Assembly: GCF_002367995.1 (NCBI RefSeq)
Contig: NZ_AP018207.1
Span: 5,383,963 to 5,447,962 of the forward strand
Direction of reading: 5' to 3'
DNA length: 64,000 bases
Origin: Calothrix brevissima NIES-22
GTDB lineage: Bacteria > Cyanobacteriota > Cyanobacteriia > Cyanobacteriales > Nostocaceae
Shown here: piece by piece, positions 1 to 8,153 of the stretch
How the letters are laid out: each line of letters opens with the position of its first letter
How positions within the stretch are numbered: position 1 is the stretch's first letter
The notes under the pieces: generated by a model
The model's database searches: none
What the model was told of the DNA's origin: nothing
Seen by the model: the letters and a program-made list of their open reading frames with translations, nothing else
Program-made: the position numbers and the translations under genes

Positions 1-121
1 TGCGATCGGCGTTACCTTCAAAGCGGTTAATTTGCTGTTGCACTGCCATCAATTGCGAATCTAGTTCATTAACTCGATGAGCAGCTTGTACTATTGCATC
101 CGGATAATAACTCAGTTGCAT
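1..121 (-). CDS. Partial hypothetical protein, N-terminus only
   Basis: An open frame runs from an ATG at 121 on the minus strand off the window edge, giving about 40 residues that begin MQLSYYPDAIVQAAHRVNEL and continue with a Gln-rich, probably helical stretch. It follows the small gene at 219-491 on the same strand, about 100 bases downstream, so the two may be cotranscribed. The spacer between them is filled with heptad repeats. I do not recognise the family. The rest of the protein lies outside the window. Confidence 0.5.
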   Translation of the reverse strand, partial: MQLSYYPDAIVQAAHRVNELDSQLMAVQQQINRFEGNADR

Positions 122-160
122 AATTAAATAATATTATTAGGTAAATGGGCTTTGGGCATT

Positions 161-202
161 GGTCAACGGTCAACGGTCAACCGTCAACCGTCAACAGTCA
201 AC
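161..202. repeat. Heptad tandem repeat (GTCAACR type)
   Basis: About six copies of a seven-base unit, GTCAACG/GTCAACC/GTCAACA, sit in the spacer between the two small minus-strand genes. This is the short tandemly repeated repetitive (STRR) class typical of heterocystous cyanobacteria. The same unit recurs at many other intergenic sites in the window. Confidence 0.9.
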
Positions 203-218
203 GCTATAATCTACCTTC

Positions 219-491
219 CTACGCCACTTCCCGTAATTGAGATGGAGGTGTCATCTCTGGAAATGAAAGGGAAAGTTGTTCGGCTTGTGGTACCGCAGCT
301 TGTTCTAGTACTGTGACTTCGATATTCACACTCACTAAATAACTTCCTGTATCTGCACCAACCGCATCAGCGATTATCTTGGCTATATCTGGGCGTTTTG
401 CTGTCAGAGGATCGCGTAAAATACACCGATCCCATTCATGCTTTGCAGTGGGGTTGAGGTTGAGAATGTAGTGCTTCATCATATTACTCAT
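219..491 (-). CDS. Small conserved-looking hypothetical protein
   Basis: A 90-residue soluble protein starting MSNMMKHYILNLNPTAKHEW. The frame stays open 16 codons further upstream, but the ATG at 491 gives a more natural N-terminus. No signal peptide or membrane segment is visible. It has a mixed alpha/beta look with a hydrophobic, beta-like stretch near SYLVSVNIEVTVLEQA and a polar tail. I do not recognise the family. It is the first gene of a possible two-gene unit with the partial gene at the window start. A sequence matching the cyanobacterial LexA consensus lies about 85-95 bases upstream of its start, which would make it a candidate SOS gene. Confidence 0.55.
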   Translation of the reverse strand: MSNMMKHYILNLNPTAKHEWDRCILRDPLTAKRPDIAKIIADAVGADTGSYLVSVNIEVTVLEQAAVPQAEQLSLSFPEMTPPSQLREVA

Positions 492-573
492 CGTTAATTC
501 TATCTTCCTTCCAGAAACCTGCCACAGAGCCATTCTCAACTTAACCGGGCTTTGTGGGCGCTATATTTATTAT

Positions 574-587
574 AGTACATTTGTACC
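574..587. promoter_or_regulatory. Candidate LexA (SOS) operator
   Basis: AGTACATTTGTACC matches the published Anabaena/Gram-positive-like LexA consensus RGTACNNNDGTWCB on both strands. It lies upstream of the minus-strand gene at 219-491. By base composition about half a match is expected by chance per window of this size, so position and symmetry are the main support. Confidence 0.4.
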
Positions 588-703
588 CAACTGTGTGAGA
601 AACAGGAGATAAATTCCAGTGCGATCGCGCTAGTATTTTTCAGCAATTAAGGTAGATTTTGCCGAAATTTCAGGCTTGGAGTTTTCTAGTCATCAAGTTG
701 TCA

Positions 704-816
704 TACACTAATGTGCATCTAAATTGCATAACTACTAATAAGGGTTGTCAACAGTCAACAGTCAACAACCCTGACAATGGATTGTGCAACTTAAAAGCAG
801 ATTAGCTTACACTAAT
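704..816. repeat. MITE-like inverted-repeat element, copy 1
   Basis: A roughly 110-base element with imperfect terminal inverted repeats. The left end reads ACTAATGTGCATCTAAATTG and the right end TGCAACTTAAAAGCAGATTA, with CTACTAAT inside the left arm. Three GTCAACA heptads occupy the centre and are framed by AGGGTTG and CAACCCT. A second copy with the same arms and a different heptad core lies at 18951-19064. It ends 13 bases before the decarboxylase start codon, so it may carry or disturb that gene's promoter. The rest of the 492-829 spacer, apart from the LexA-like box, shows nothing else. Confidence 0.7.
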
Positions 817-829
817 AAAAATCGCTGTC

Positions 830-2317
830 ATGCTGAACCAAAATCACACGCCATTAATCGCCGCTTTAAAAGCCTGTACAGCAAAACCCCACGCGCCTTT
901 TTATACTCCTGGGCATAAGCGGGGACAGGGAATTGCGCCATCTTTGGCTGATTTATTGGGTAAAGCGGTGTTTGGTGCTGATTTAACTGAGTTAGCAAAT
1001 TTAGATAATCTATTTGCACCCCAAGGAGCGATTCTGCAAGCGCAACAATTAGCGGCTGAAGCCTTTGGTGCTAAACAAACATGGTTTTTGGTGAATGGTT
1101 CTACCTGCGGTATTGAAGCGGCGATTCTTGCAACCTGTAGTCCAGGGGATAAAATTATTTTGCCGCGTAATGTGCATTCATCGGCGATCGCGGGTTTAAT
1201 TCTTTCTGGTGCTGTGCCAATTTTTCTCAATCCTGAATATGACGCAGTTTTAGATATTGCCCACAGTATTACACCCCAAGCTGTGCAAGCTGCATTACAA
1301 CAGCATCCCGACGCCAAAGCGGTGTTAATAGTTTACCCCACATATTACGGTGTTTGCGGAGATATACAAGCGATCGCCCAAATTACCCATGAATATCATA
1401 TTCCCTTACTCGTGGATGAAGCCCACGGCGCGCACTTTGCTTTTCATCCCGATTTACCTACCCCAGCATTAGCCACAGGTGCAGATTTAACTGTCCAATC
1501 CATCCACAAAACCTTGGGTGCAATGACGCAAGCTTCGATGTTACACCTGCAAGGCAACAGAATAGATTGCGATCGCGTAAATAAAGCCTTGCAATTAGTC
1601 CAATCTACCAGCCCCAGTTATGTCCTCTTAGCTTCCCTAGATGCAGCGCGTCAGCAAATGGCAATGCAAGGTAAACAGCTAATGTGCCGCACATTGGAAT
1701 TAGCAGAGTTAGCGAGAACTAAAATTAGCCAAATTCCCGGATTATCGGTGGTAAATCTGCCCCAAAAACAAACACCTGGCTTTGTCGCCTTAGATCAAAC
1801 CCGCCTTACTGTCACCGTTTCCGGCTTAGGTTTAACCGGCTTTGCGGCAGAGGAAATTTTAGATGCACAATTGGGTGTAACGCCAGAATTTGCGTCATTG
1901 CAACATCTCACCTTGATTATTAGTCTCGGCAACACCCCAGCTGATATTGAGAATTTAATTCAAGGTTTGACTACCTTGGCGCAAATAAATTTACCGCCAG
2001 TTGCAAAAACCAAGTCAATTTTCTGGGATAATATTTTTAAGCTGGGTAATTCTATGCAAATTTCTCCCCGCGAGGCTTTTTTCACCCCTACAGAAACTTT
2101 ACCCCTAGAACAAACGCGCGATCGCATCTGTGCAGAAATCGTCTGTCCCTATCCCCCAGGTATACCCGTGTTAATGCCAGGAGAGTTAATTACCAAAGCT
2201 GCAATTGAATATTTGCAACACATCCAAGCCACAGGGGGATTTATTACTGGCTGTGAAGATTTGCGTCTTAGCAGCCTCAAGGTATTAGCATCACCTAGTA
2301 GTCTGTCGCCAAATTGA
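830..2317 (+). CDS. PLP-dependent Orn/Lys/Arg decarboxylase family protein
   Basis: A 495-residue fold-type I PLP enzyme of the short (Gram-positive/cyanobacterial) Orn/Lys/Arg decarboxylase family. These enzymes decarboxylate a basic amino acid to its polyamine precursor. Visible landmarks are FYTPGHKRG near the N-terminus (residues ~24-32), NGSTCG in the cofactor pocket, LLVDEAHGAHF with the PLP-binding Asp around residue 196, and SIHKTLGAMTQAS with Lys227 as the Schiff-base lysine. A smaller C-terminal domain follows, with the YPPGIPVLMPGE signature. The ATG at 830 is the first in frame. Substrate specificity cannot be read from sequence; cyanobacterial homologues are variously annotated as lysine, arginine or ornithine decarboxylase. 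Confidence 0.9.
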   Translation: MLNQNHTPLIAALKACTAKPHAPFYTPGHKRGQGIAPSLADLLGKAVFGADLTELANLDNLFAPQGAILQAQQLAAEAFGAKQTWFLVNGSTCGIEAAILATCSPGDKIILPRNVHSSAIAGLILSGAVPIFLNPEYDAVLDIAHSITPQAVQAALQQHPDAKAVLIVYPTYYGVCGDIQAIAQITHEYHIPLLVDEAHGAHFAFHPDLPTPALATGADLTVQSIHKTLGAMTQASMLHLQGNRIDCDRVNKALQLVQSTSPSYVLLASLDAARQQMAMQGKQLMCRTLELAELARTKISQIPGLSVVNLPQKQTPGFVALDQTRLTVTVSGLGLTGFAAEEILDAQLGVTPEFASLQHLTLIISLGNTPADIENLIQGLTTLAQINLPPVAKTKSIFWDNIFKLGNSMQISPREAFFTPTETLPLEQTRDRICAEIVCPYPPGIPVLMPGELITKAAIEYLQHIQATGGFITGCEDLRLSSLKVLASPSSLSPN

Positions 2318-2361
2318 CAGCGAATTGCCAGTTGGTGAGGTACAAATAATCGTTGGTTGTA

Positions 2362-2385
2362 GGGGCACTGGCACTGCCATGCCCC
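2362..2385. repeat. Dispersed GGGGCATGGCACTGCC palindrome
   Basis: An imperfect palindrome with GGGGCA at one end and TGCCCC at the other. Relatives occur at 10514-10538, on both sides of the MITE at 12133-12316, at 17175-17195, at 25751-25775 and at 50081-50104. It lies just after the decarboxylase stop and can form a hairpin. It makes a small false open frame at 2325-2516 that is not a gene. Confidence 0.75.
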
Positions 2386-2533
2386 GAAGCGCGTATCTTA
2401 TTTTACCTGAAATATGCTGTAAATTTAAAAATTCGCGATCGCCTGTTTCGCCTGCTGAATTTCTGATGCAAGTCCCTAATTATTATTCAAGATTTTCAAA
2501 TATTGATTTTAGGTAATGAAATAATATATTGGC

Positions 2534-2800
2534 TCATTTCTGAGATTTTTTCACCTGTTGTAAATCTGCTAACAGATGATTGACAAAAGTTTCGCCATCA
2601 ATTCCTTCACCATTCTCTAATGATGCTATTCCTTCCTCAATCAGAGGGCGTGTTTTATCAAGCCATTCTCGCTCGGATATACTTTCTTGCTCTAACAGGC
2701 GTAATGCAGCTTGAATTACTTCACTAGCATTGTTAAATTTACCTGTAGACAGTAAATTTTGAATAATTTTTTCTTGTTCTGATGTGAGGATAATGCTCAT
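2534..2800 (-). CDS. ParD-like type II antitoxin, apparently orphan
   Basis: An 88-residue ribbon-helix-helix protein of the ParD/CopG type. The N-terminal MSIILTSEQEKIIQNLL is followed by GKFNNASEVIQAALRLLEQ, the family's DNA-binding signature. The acidic C-terminal part would wrap a toxin. The ATG at 2800 is chosen over an upstream in-frame start because it begins the family signature. No ParE-like or other toxin frame follows downstream (below 2534) or precedes it, so the usual partner is missing. It could be a chromosomal remnant or act on a toxin encoded elsewhere. Confidence 0.75.
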   Translation of the reverse strand: MSIILTSEQEKIIQNLLSTGKFNNASEVIQAALRLLEQESISEREWLDKTRPLIEEGIASLENGEGIDGETFVNHLLADLQQVKKSQK

Positions 2801-3062
2801 ATTAGTTCCATCTAACTTCTTACATGATACAGCTAGAGAACTTTTTCCCATTGCTAGACTAAAATTCCAGAAAACTCAATTTCTTTGTGCCCTTTGGCTG
2901 CTCGTTAAAAATACCCATATTCTGAATAATTCCTGAGAATCGGGTGAAAATAATCTGGTAAATTCCCGGAAATTTCTCATCTAGGTTTTAGCTATTCATC
3001 ACCTCAGAGTCGCTAGCTACCAGGATACTAAAAGCAGTTCCCAAAAGCGACTCTTAACACCT

Positions 3063-4478
3063 ATGCAGCCAGCATCTAATCCCACAGTCATCCTGGGTGG
3101 TGGCTTTGCTGGATTGTTTACAGCTTTGCATTTAAGCCAGCAAAATTACACCCACCCCATTATTTTAATTGAACAGCGCGATCGCTTTAGTTTTAAGCCA
3201 TTGTTATATGAACTACTCAGTGGCGAACTGCATAGCGAACAAGTTTATCCCCGCTACAAAGAACTGCTAGCAGGTAGCAGCGTTAATTTCGTCCAAGATA
3301 CGGTGGAATTTATTGATTTAGATCAACGCCAAGTTACCTTAGATTCAGGTAAAGTTTTTCGCTATAGTCACCTAGTATTAGCACTAGGTAGCAAAACAAC
3401 TTACTTTAATACTCCCGGCGCAGCAGAATATGCCATGCCGTTTACATCTGGAGAACAGGTGATCGCATTACGAAAACACTTGCGTCACCGTCTACATGAA
3501 GCGATTCAAACTGACGATTCTGCAAAGCGGCGGTTGCTGCTGACTGTTGCTATTATTGGCGCTGGGCCAGCCGGAATTGAACTAGCTTGTACCTTAGCAG
3601 ATTTATTACCCATTTGGTATGACGAATTAGGCGGTGATGCCGCAGAAATTCGCGTATTTCTCGTCAACCGCAGCCGAGAAATTCTCAAAGGTGATGTTAA
3701 TAGCCACCTGCGCTGCACAGTGCAAACAGCGCTGAAAAATCGTGTAGTTCCTGTTGATTTCTTATTTGATGCAGCCGTCAGCAAAATTCAAGCAGATGGA
3801 ATCGAGTACCAAAAACAAGATAAAACTCAGATTTTACAGGCGGGAACTATCGTTTGGACTGCGGGGACTGCACCCAATCCCTTATTAATGGAGTTAGCAG
3901 TACCGCACAACCGAGGACGGCTGTTAGTGACGCCGACATTGCAAATACCAGAGTTTCCCGAAGTGTTTGCGGCGGGAGATTGTGCTACAGATGCCGAAAA
4001 TCCCCAACCACCGACAGCACAAGTAGCTTATCAACAGGGAAAAGCGATCGCAGTGAATCTCAAGCGGATGCGGGAAGGTAAACTCACTGTACCTATGCCA
4101 ATTAGTATGCGCGGTACTTTGATGAAACTGGGACTAAATGAAAGCGTGGCTAACTTGTTTAATAAAGTCCAGATTAAAGGACAGCCAGGACATTTAATTC
4201 GCCAAGGCACATATTTAGAACTACTACCAAACCCAGCGCACAATCACAAAGTAACAGCTGAGTGGTTAACCGACGAATTATTCCAACGCCATCGTCCTGT
4301 TTCTCACATGCAACTCGGACAAACTCATTGGCTATCTGGAGCTATCGCGCTGATGGCGGGACTAATTTTAGCCAGTCCCCTCATTTGGCGTGCGGCGCAA
4401 CCCATACAATTTCAGCAAAGCTTAGGTTGGACGGGTGTACCGAGTTTACTTAATCAACTGACTCCCCCTCCCCGATAG
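3063..4478 (+). CDS. Type II NAD(P)H dehydrogenase (NDH-2)
   Basis: A 471-residue FAD-dependent oxidoreductase of the NDH-2 family, which passes electrons from NAD(P)H to quinone without pumping protons. The N-terminal dinucleotide fold is VILGGGFAGLFTALHL (FAD). A second Rossmann motif AIIGAGPAGIELA around residues 165-177 is for NAD(P)H. The late FAD motif FAAGDCA lies near residue 305. A hydrophobic segment near the C-terminus (WLSGAIALMAGLILASPLIW) could anchor the protein to the membrane. Cyanobacteria carry NdbA, NdbB and NdbC types and I cannot assign one. A DoxX-like membrane protein follows after 52 bases on the same strand. Confidence 0.88.
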   Translation: MQPASNPTVILGGGFAGLFTALHLSQQNYTHPIILIEQRDRFSFKPLLYELLSGELHSEQVYPRYKELLAGSSVNFVQDTVEFIDLDQRQVTLDSGKVFRYSHLVLALGSKTTYFNTPGAAEYAMPFTSGEQVIALRKHLRHRLHEAIQTDDSAKRRLLLTVAIIGAGPAGIELACTLADLLPIWYDELGGDAAEIRVFLVNRSREILKGDVNSHLRCTVQTALKNRVVPVDFLFDAAVSKIQADGIEYQKQDKTQILQAGTIVWTAGTAPNPLLMELAVPHNRGRLLVTPTLQIPEFPEVFAAGDCATDAENPQPPTAQVAYQQGKAIAVNLKRMREGKLTVPMPISMRGTLMKLGLNESVANLFNKVQIKGQPGHLIRQGTYLELLPNPAHNHKVTAEWLTDELFQRHRPVSHMQLGQTHWLSGAIALMAGLILASPLIWRAAQPIQFQQSLGWTGVPSLLNQLTPPPR

Positions 4479-4530
4479 GGTTTGCTAATTTTTTGCCATT
4501 ACTCATATCTGCATCTCACCTTGAGGATTT

Positions 4531-5046
4531 ATGATGAAATACCTACTCAACCTGCGCATGGCGGTTACTGTTAGTCGCATCACAATGGGCTTGTTCTTCT
4601 TTCTTTCGGGAATTGCTAACTATCTCAACTTCAGCGTTCCCAACGGATTTTACCAAACAGTCCTGACATTGAAATTGCAAATCATCGGCCCGGGAATTCC
4701 CCCCGGATGGGAAGGTGTAGGGCCTTTACCTTGGTTATTTGCAATTCCCTATGCTTGGTTACTACCTTTAGCAGAACTGGTATTAGGTGGATTGTTTGCA
4801 CTCAACTATTGGGTGCGCTGGACGGGGTTACTACTAATACTGATGACGGTTAGCATTGTTTTAGCATTTGGGATTGTCCCGGCTGGTACATTATTTCCCA
4901 ATGGCGTTGAGAGTTTTAACAAAGCTGCCTTATTTATACCTTTAATTTGGACATGTATCGCCTACGATGCTTACGAACAGAAAATGAGCCGTCGCCGTAC
5001 CCAAGCAGCAGCCGATTATACTCTCAGTTCTAGTAATGATATGTAG
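4531..5046 (+). CDS. DoxX-like small membrane protein
   Basis: A 171-residue protein with about four hydrophobic segments, including ITMGLFFFLSGIANYLNF, LFAIPYAWLLPLAELVLGGL and LLLILMTVSIVLAFGIV. The arrangement of helices and the conserved Pro/Glu in LLPLAELVLG fit the DoxX/MauE-like superfamily, whose members often work with redox enzymes or quinones. Two adjacent ATGs lie after GAGGATTT, a plausible ribosome site. It is 52 bases behind the NDH-2 gene, suggesting cotranscription and a shared redox role, which is an inference. A perfect palindrome follows at 5069-5103. Confidence 0.7.
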   Translation: MMKYLLNLRMAVTVSRITMGLFFFLSGIANYLNFSVPNGFYQTVLTLKLQIIGPGIPPGWEGVGPLPWLFAIPYAWLLPLAELVLGGLFALNYWVRWTGLLLILMTVSIVLAFGIVPAGTLFPNGVESFNKAALFIPLIWTCIAYDAYEQKMSRRRTQAAADYTLSSSNDM

Positions 5047-5068
5047 CATTTATGTATCTTTGAGTTCC

Positions 5069-5103
5069 TAGATCCCCGACTTCTTGAAGAAGTCGGGGAT
5101 CTA
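5069..5103. repeat. Perfect 35-base palindrome, possible bidirectional terminator (copy 1 of 3)
   Basis: TAGATCCCCGACTTCTT and its exact reverse complement are separated by one base. It sits between the convergent ends of the DoxX-like gene and the GH63-like gene, where a bidirectional terminator would be useful, although no T-run follows. Two relatives lie at 13291-13323 and 37564-37596. It is therefore a dispersed element rather than a terminator specific to this site. Confidence 0.85.
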
Positions 5104-5121
5104 ACCCTAAGTCAGTTAAAT

Positions 5122-7830
5122 TTAAAAATTTGCGATCGCCTGTTTCGCCTGGTTAATTTCTGATTCTGGATTTTGTGCTTCATATTCAGCAAACTGCTGG
5201 ATTAGTTTCGCTACTAAACCAGTCCACCCAGTTTGATGACTCGCACCGATTCCCGCACCGTTATCACCATGAAAATATTCATAAAATAAAATCAAATTTT
5301 GCCAGTGCGGATCGGTTTGTAATTTCTCCACTTCCCCATATACAGGACGTTTACCAGCAGAATTTTGCAAGAAAATATTGATTAATCTCTGCGATAATTC
5401 TGATGCAACTTCCCACAGAGTCAGCATTGTACCGGAACCTGTAGGACATTCAATTTTAAAATCATCGCCTAAATAATGATGAAATTTTTGCAGGGATTCA
5501 ATTAATAAGAAATTCACAGGATACCATACCGGGCCGCGCCAATTGGAATTACCACCAAATAAACTGCTGCTAGATTCCGCAGGTTCATAATCTACACGAA
5601 ATTGACAGCCATTGACATTAAAAATGTATGGATGTTCGGCATGAAATCGAGACAGGGCGCGAATACCGTAATCGCTGAAAAATTCAGTTTCATCTAACAT
5701 TTTTTGCAAAATTTGGCGCAACTTATTACTAGAAACAATTGCTAATAATCTCCGTGCCTCTGTCCCTTCAGTTTCCATGCAAGCAACATTACGCCGCAAA
5801 TCAGGACGATTTTTAATAAACCATTCCAACCGACGCTTAAAGTTAGGTAGTAAATTTAATATCTCTGGTTCAATAGTGTCAACAGCAAATAGAGGAATTA
5901 ACCCTACCATTGACCTAACTTTTAAACTAATTTGTTGCTGGGGTGAATTTAATACATCATAGAAAAATCCATCTTCCTCATTCCATAAGCTATTTTCCTC
6001 GCCACCCATATGATTCATGGCATCAGCAATATATAAAAAATGCTCAAAAAATTTAGTGGCAATATCTTCATAAACCGGATTATCTTGGGCTAATTCTAGA
6101 GCAATTGTCAACATATTTAAGCAATACATGCCCATCCAACTTGTACCATCAGATTGGTCAATATGTCCGCCTGTGGGTAAAGTTGCACTGCGGTCAAATA
6201 CACCAATATTATCTAAGCCTAAAAATCCCCCTTGAAAGACATTATTATCTTTAGCATCTTTGCGATTTACCCACCATGTAAAGTTTAGTAATAACTTTTG
6301 AAATACTCTTTCTAAAAATTGCCGATCTGCTCGTCCATACATTTTCTGTTCAATCTTATAAACCCGCCAAGTTGCCCAAGCATGTACGGGGGGATTAACA
6401 TCACTAAATGCCCATTCATAAGCAGGAATTTGCCCGTTAGGATGCATATACCATTCCCGCGTTAAAATATCTAATTGATATTTGGCAAAATCTGGATCAA
6501 TCATTGCCAAAGGTATGCAGTGAAATGCTAAATCCCAAGCTGCATACCAGGGATATTCCCATTTATCGGGCATAGAAAGAATGTCTTCGTTATTCAGGTG
6601 AAACCATTCGCGATTTCTGCCAGATTTACGTGTTTTTGGCGGGGGAATTGTGCCAGGATCGCCTTGCAACCATTTCTCAACATCGTAATAATAAAATTGT
6701 TTAGTCCATAACATCCCCGCAAATGCTTGGCGCTGGACATTGCGCATATCTTCACTTAGAGTAAAGGGCGTTAAATTTTGATAAAATTCATCGGCTTCTT
6801 GCTGGCGGGTAGTCAAGATTTCATCAAAATTTGTGCCAAAAGGTGCAGCTAAATCACCTTTGTGACTCAAACGTAAGCGGACAGTTTTAGTTTCACCTGC
6901 ACCAATATTTAATACATAGTAAGCAGCCGCTTTTGTACCGATTTTATTGGGATTAACTGCGGCTTTATCTCCCCGGATAATATATTCATTTATGCCGTCT
7001 TTAACATAGGGAGAAGCGTTAGGTGTATCAAATAACTTGGCGTTATTAGTTTCATTTTCGGTAAATACAAATTCTACTTCTCCATCACAGTATAGCCACC
7101 TTTTACCTAAAGATGAATGCACCGCTTCGAGAATATTTAGGTCATGATTAAAATTAACTTGTTGAATTTGCGGTTTATCATTTTTCCCATTCCAAGACCA
7201 AGTATTTCTAAACCATAATGTAGGTAATAAATGTAATGTCTTGGCTGCGTCACCCCGATTAGCAACTTGAATTTGAATCAAGATATCTTCAGCAGAATTT
7301 TTGGCATATTCTACAAATACATCAAAGTAGCGATTATCATCAAATATGCCTGTATCTAATAATTCAAATTCTGGTTCTTCGCGACTGCGCTTTTTATTTT
7401 CTGCCAGTAATTGAGCGTAAGGAAATGCTTTTTGGGGATATTTATAAAGCATTTTCATATAGGAATGAGTGGGCGTATTATCAAGATAAAAGTAATATTC
7501 TTTAACATCTTCGCCGTGATTACCTTCATTACCAGTTAGTCCGAAAAATCTCTCTTTAAGAATAGAGTCTTCACCATTCCAAAGGCTAACTGCAAAACAG
7601 AGGCGCTGGCGTTTATCGGAAATGCCAGCAATGCCATCCTCACCCCAACGATAGGCGCGGGAACGGGCTTGATCGTGGGTAAAATAGTCCCAAGCTGTAC
7701 CGTTAGGGCTGTAGTCTTCCCGCACTGTTCCCCATTGGCGATCGCTTAAATATGGCCCCCACTTGCGCCATTTGCTTTTTTGATGTCTTGCAGCTTCTAG
7801 TCTGATTTCTTCTTGGGTGAGATTGGTCAT
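5122..7830 (-). CDS. MGH1-like / GH63-family glucosidase
   Basis: A 902-residue cytosolic protein (no signal peptide) of the MGH1-like clade of glycoside hydrolase family 63, which hydrolyses small alpha-glucosides such as mannosylglycerate or glucosylglycerate types in some bacteria. The N-terminal region [20 protein letters not shown] is characteristic. The (alpha/alpha)6 catalytic part includes [36 protein letters not shown] and [18 protein letters not shown]. Start ATG at 7830. The next gene upstream on the same strand is a glycogen debranching enzyme, so a role in alpha-glucan breakdown is likely. The real substrate is unknown. Confidence 0.85.
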   Translation of the reverse strand: MTNLTQEEIRLEAARHQKSKWRKWGPYLSDRQWGTVREDYSPNGTAWDYFTHDQARSRAYRWGEDGIAGISDKRQRLCFAVSLWNGEDSILKERFFGLTGNEGNHGEDVKEYYFYLDNTPTHSYMKMLYKYPQKAFPYAQLLAENKKRSREEPEFELLDTGIFDDNRYFDVFVEYAKNSAEDILIQIQVANRGDAAKTLHLLPTLWFRNTWSWNGKNDKPQIQQVNFNHDLNILEAVHSSLGKRWLYCDGEVEFVFTENETNNAKLFDTPNASPYVKDGINEYIIRGDKAAVNPNKIGTKAAAYYVLNIGAGETKTVRLRLSHKGDLAAPFGTNFDEILTTRQQEADEFYQNLTPFTLSEDMRNVQRQAFAGMLWTKQFYYYDVEKWLQGDPGTIPPPKTRKSGRNREWFHLNNEDILSMPDKWEYPWYAAWDLAFHCIPLAMIDPDFAKYQLDILTREWYMHPNGQIPAYEWAFSDVNPPVHAWATWRVYKIEQKMYGRADRQFLERVFQKLLLNFTWWVNRKDAKDNNVFQGGFLGLDNIGVFDRSATLPTGGHIDQSDGTSWMGMYCLNMLTIALELAQDNPVYEDIATKFFEHFLYIADAMNHMGGEENSLWNEEDGFFYDVLNSPQQQISLKVRSMVGLIPLFAVDTIEPEILNLLPNFKRRLEWFIKNRPDLRRNVACMETEGTEARRLLAIVSSNKLRQILQKMLDETEFFSDYGIRALSRFHAEHPYIFNVNGCQFRVDYEPAESSSSLFGGNSNWRGPVWYPVNFLLIESLQKFHHYLGDDFKIECPTGSGTMLTLWEVASELSQRLINIFLQNSAGKRPVYGEVEKLQTDPHWQNLILFYEYFHGDNGAGIGASHQTGWTGLVAKLIQQFAEYEAQNPESEINQAKQAIANF

Positions 7831-8153
7831 GATAAACCCTAGTTGATGCCTGATGACTGTACTATCTGAAGTATTGCGTTTTCTGCCTCAAGTATGCTGA
7901 ATTTCTGCTGAAAAGTTGGGTGGGAAAATTCTCAGGAAAAACTTATGGTGATAGATTACACATATAGGCAGCAGGGGGGCAGGGAGAGAATTATCTGTAG
8001 CCTGGATTTAGAGAAAGGTATTACGCGAAAATTTCTTAAATCATTAATTTATGGAACCGCCAAGACGCCAAGAACGCCAAGAAGATAATTTTAGGTTGGG
8101 TTGAACAGAGTGAAACCCAACCTTGTATCTGAATTTTGAATTTTGAATTGGTA
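7831..8153. other. Spacer between glucosidase and debranching enzyme genes
   Basis: About 320 bases with no gene. It holds a hairpin at 8093-8123 (AGGTTGGGTT and AACCCAACCT) without a clear T-run, short CGCCAAGAA repeats at about 8056-8084, and a TTTTGAAT repeat near 8133-8145. The promoter of the glucosidase gene is presumably here but no box stands out. Confidence 0.5.

Noticed and set aside
2325-2516. 63-codon frame after the decarboxylase
   Set aside because: It reads through the dispersed GGGGCACTGGCACTGCC palindrome and AT-rich spacer.
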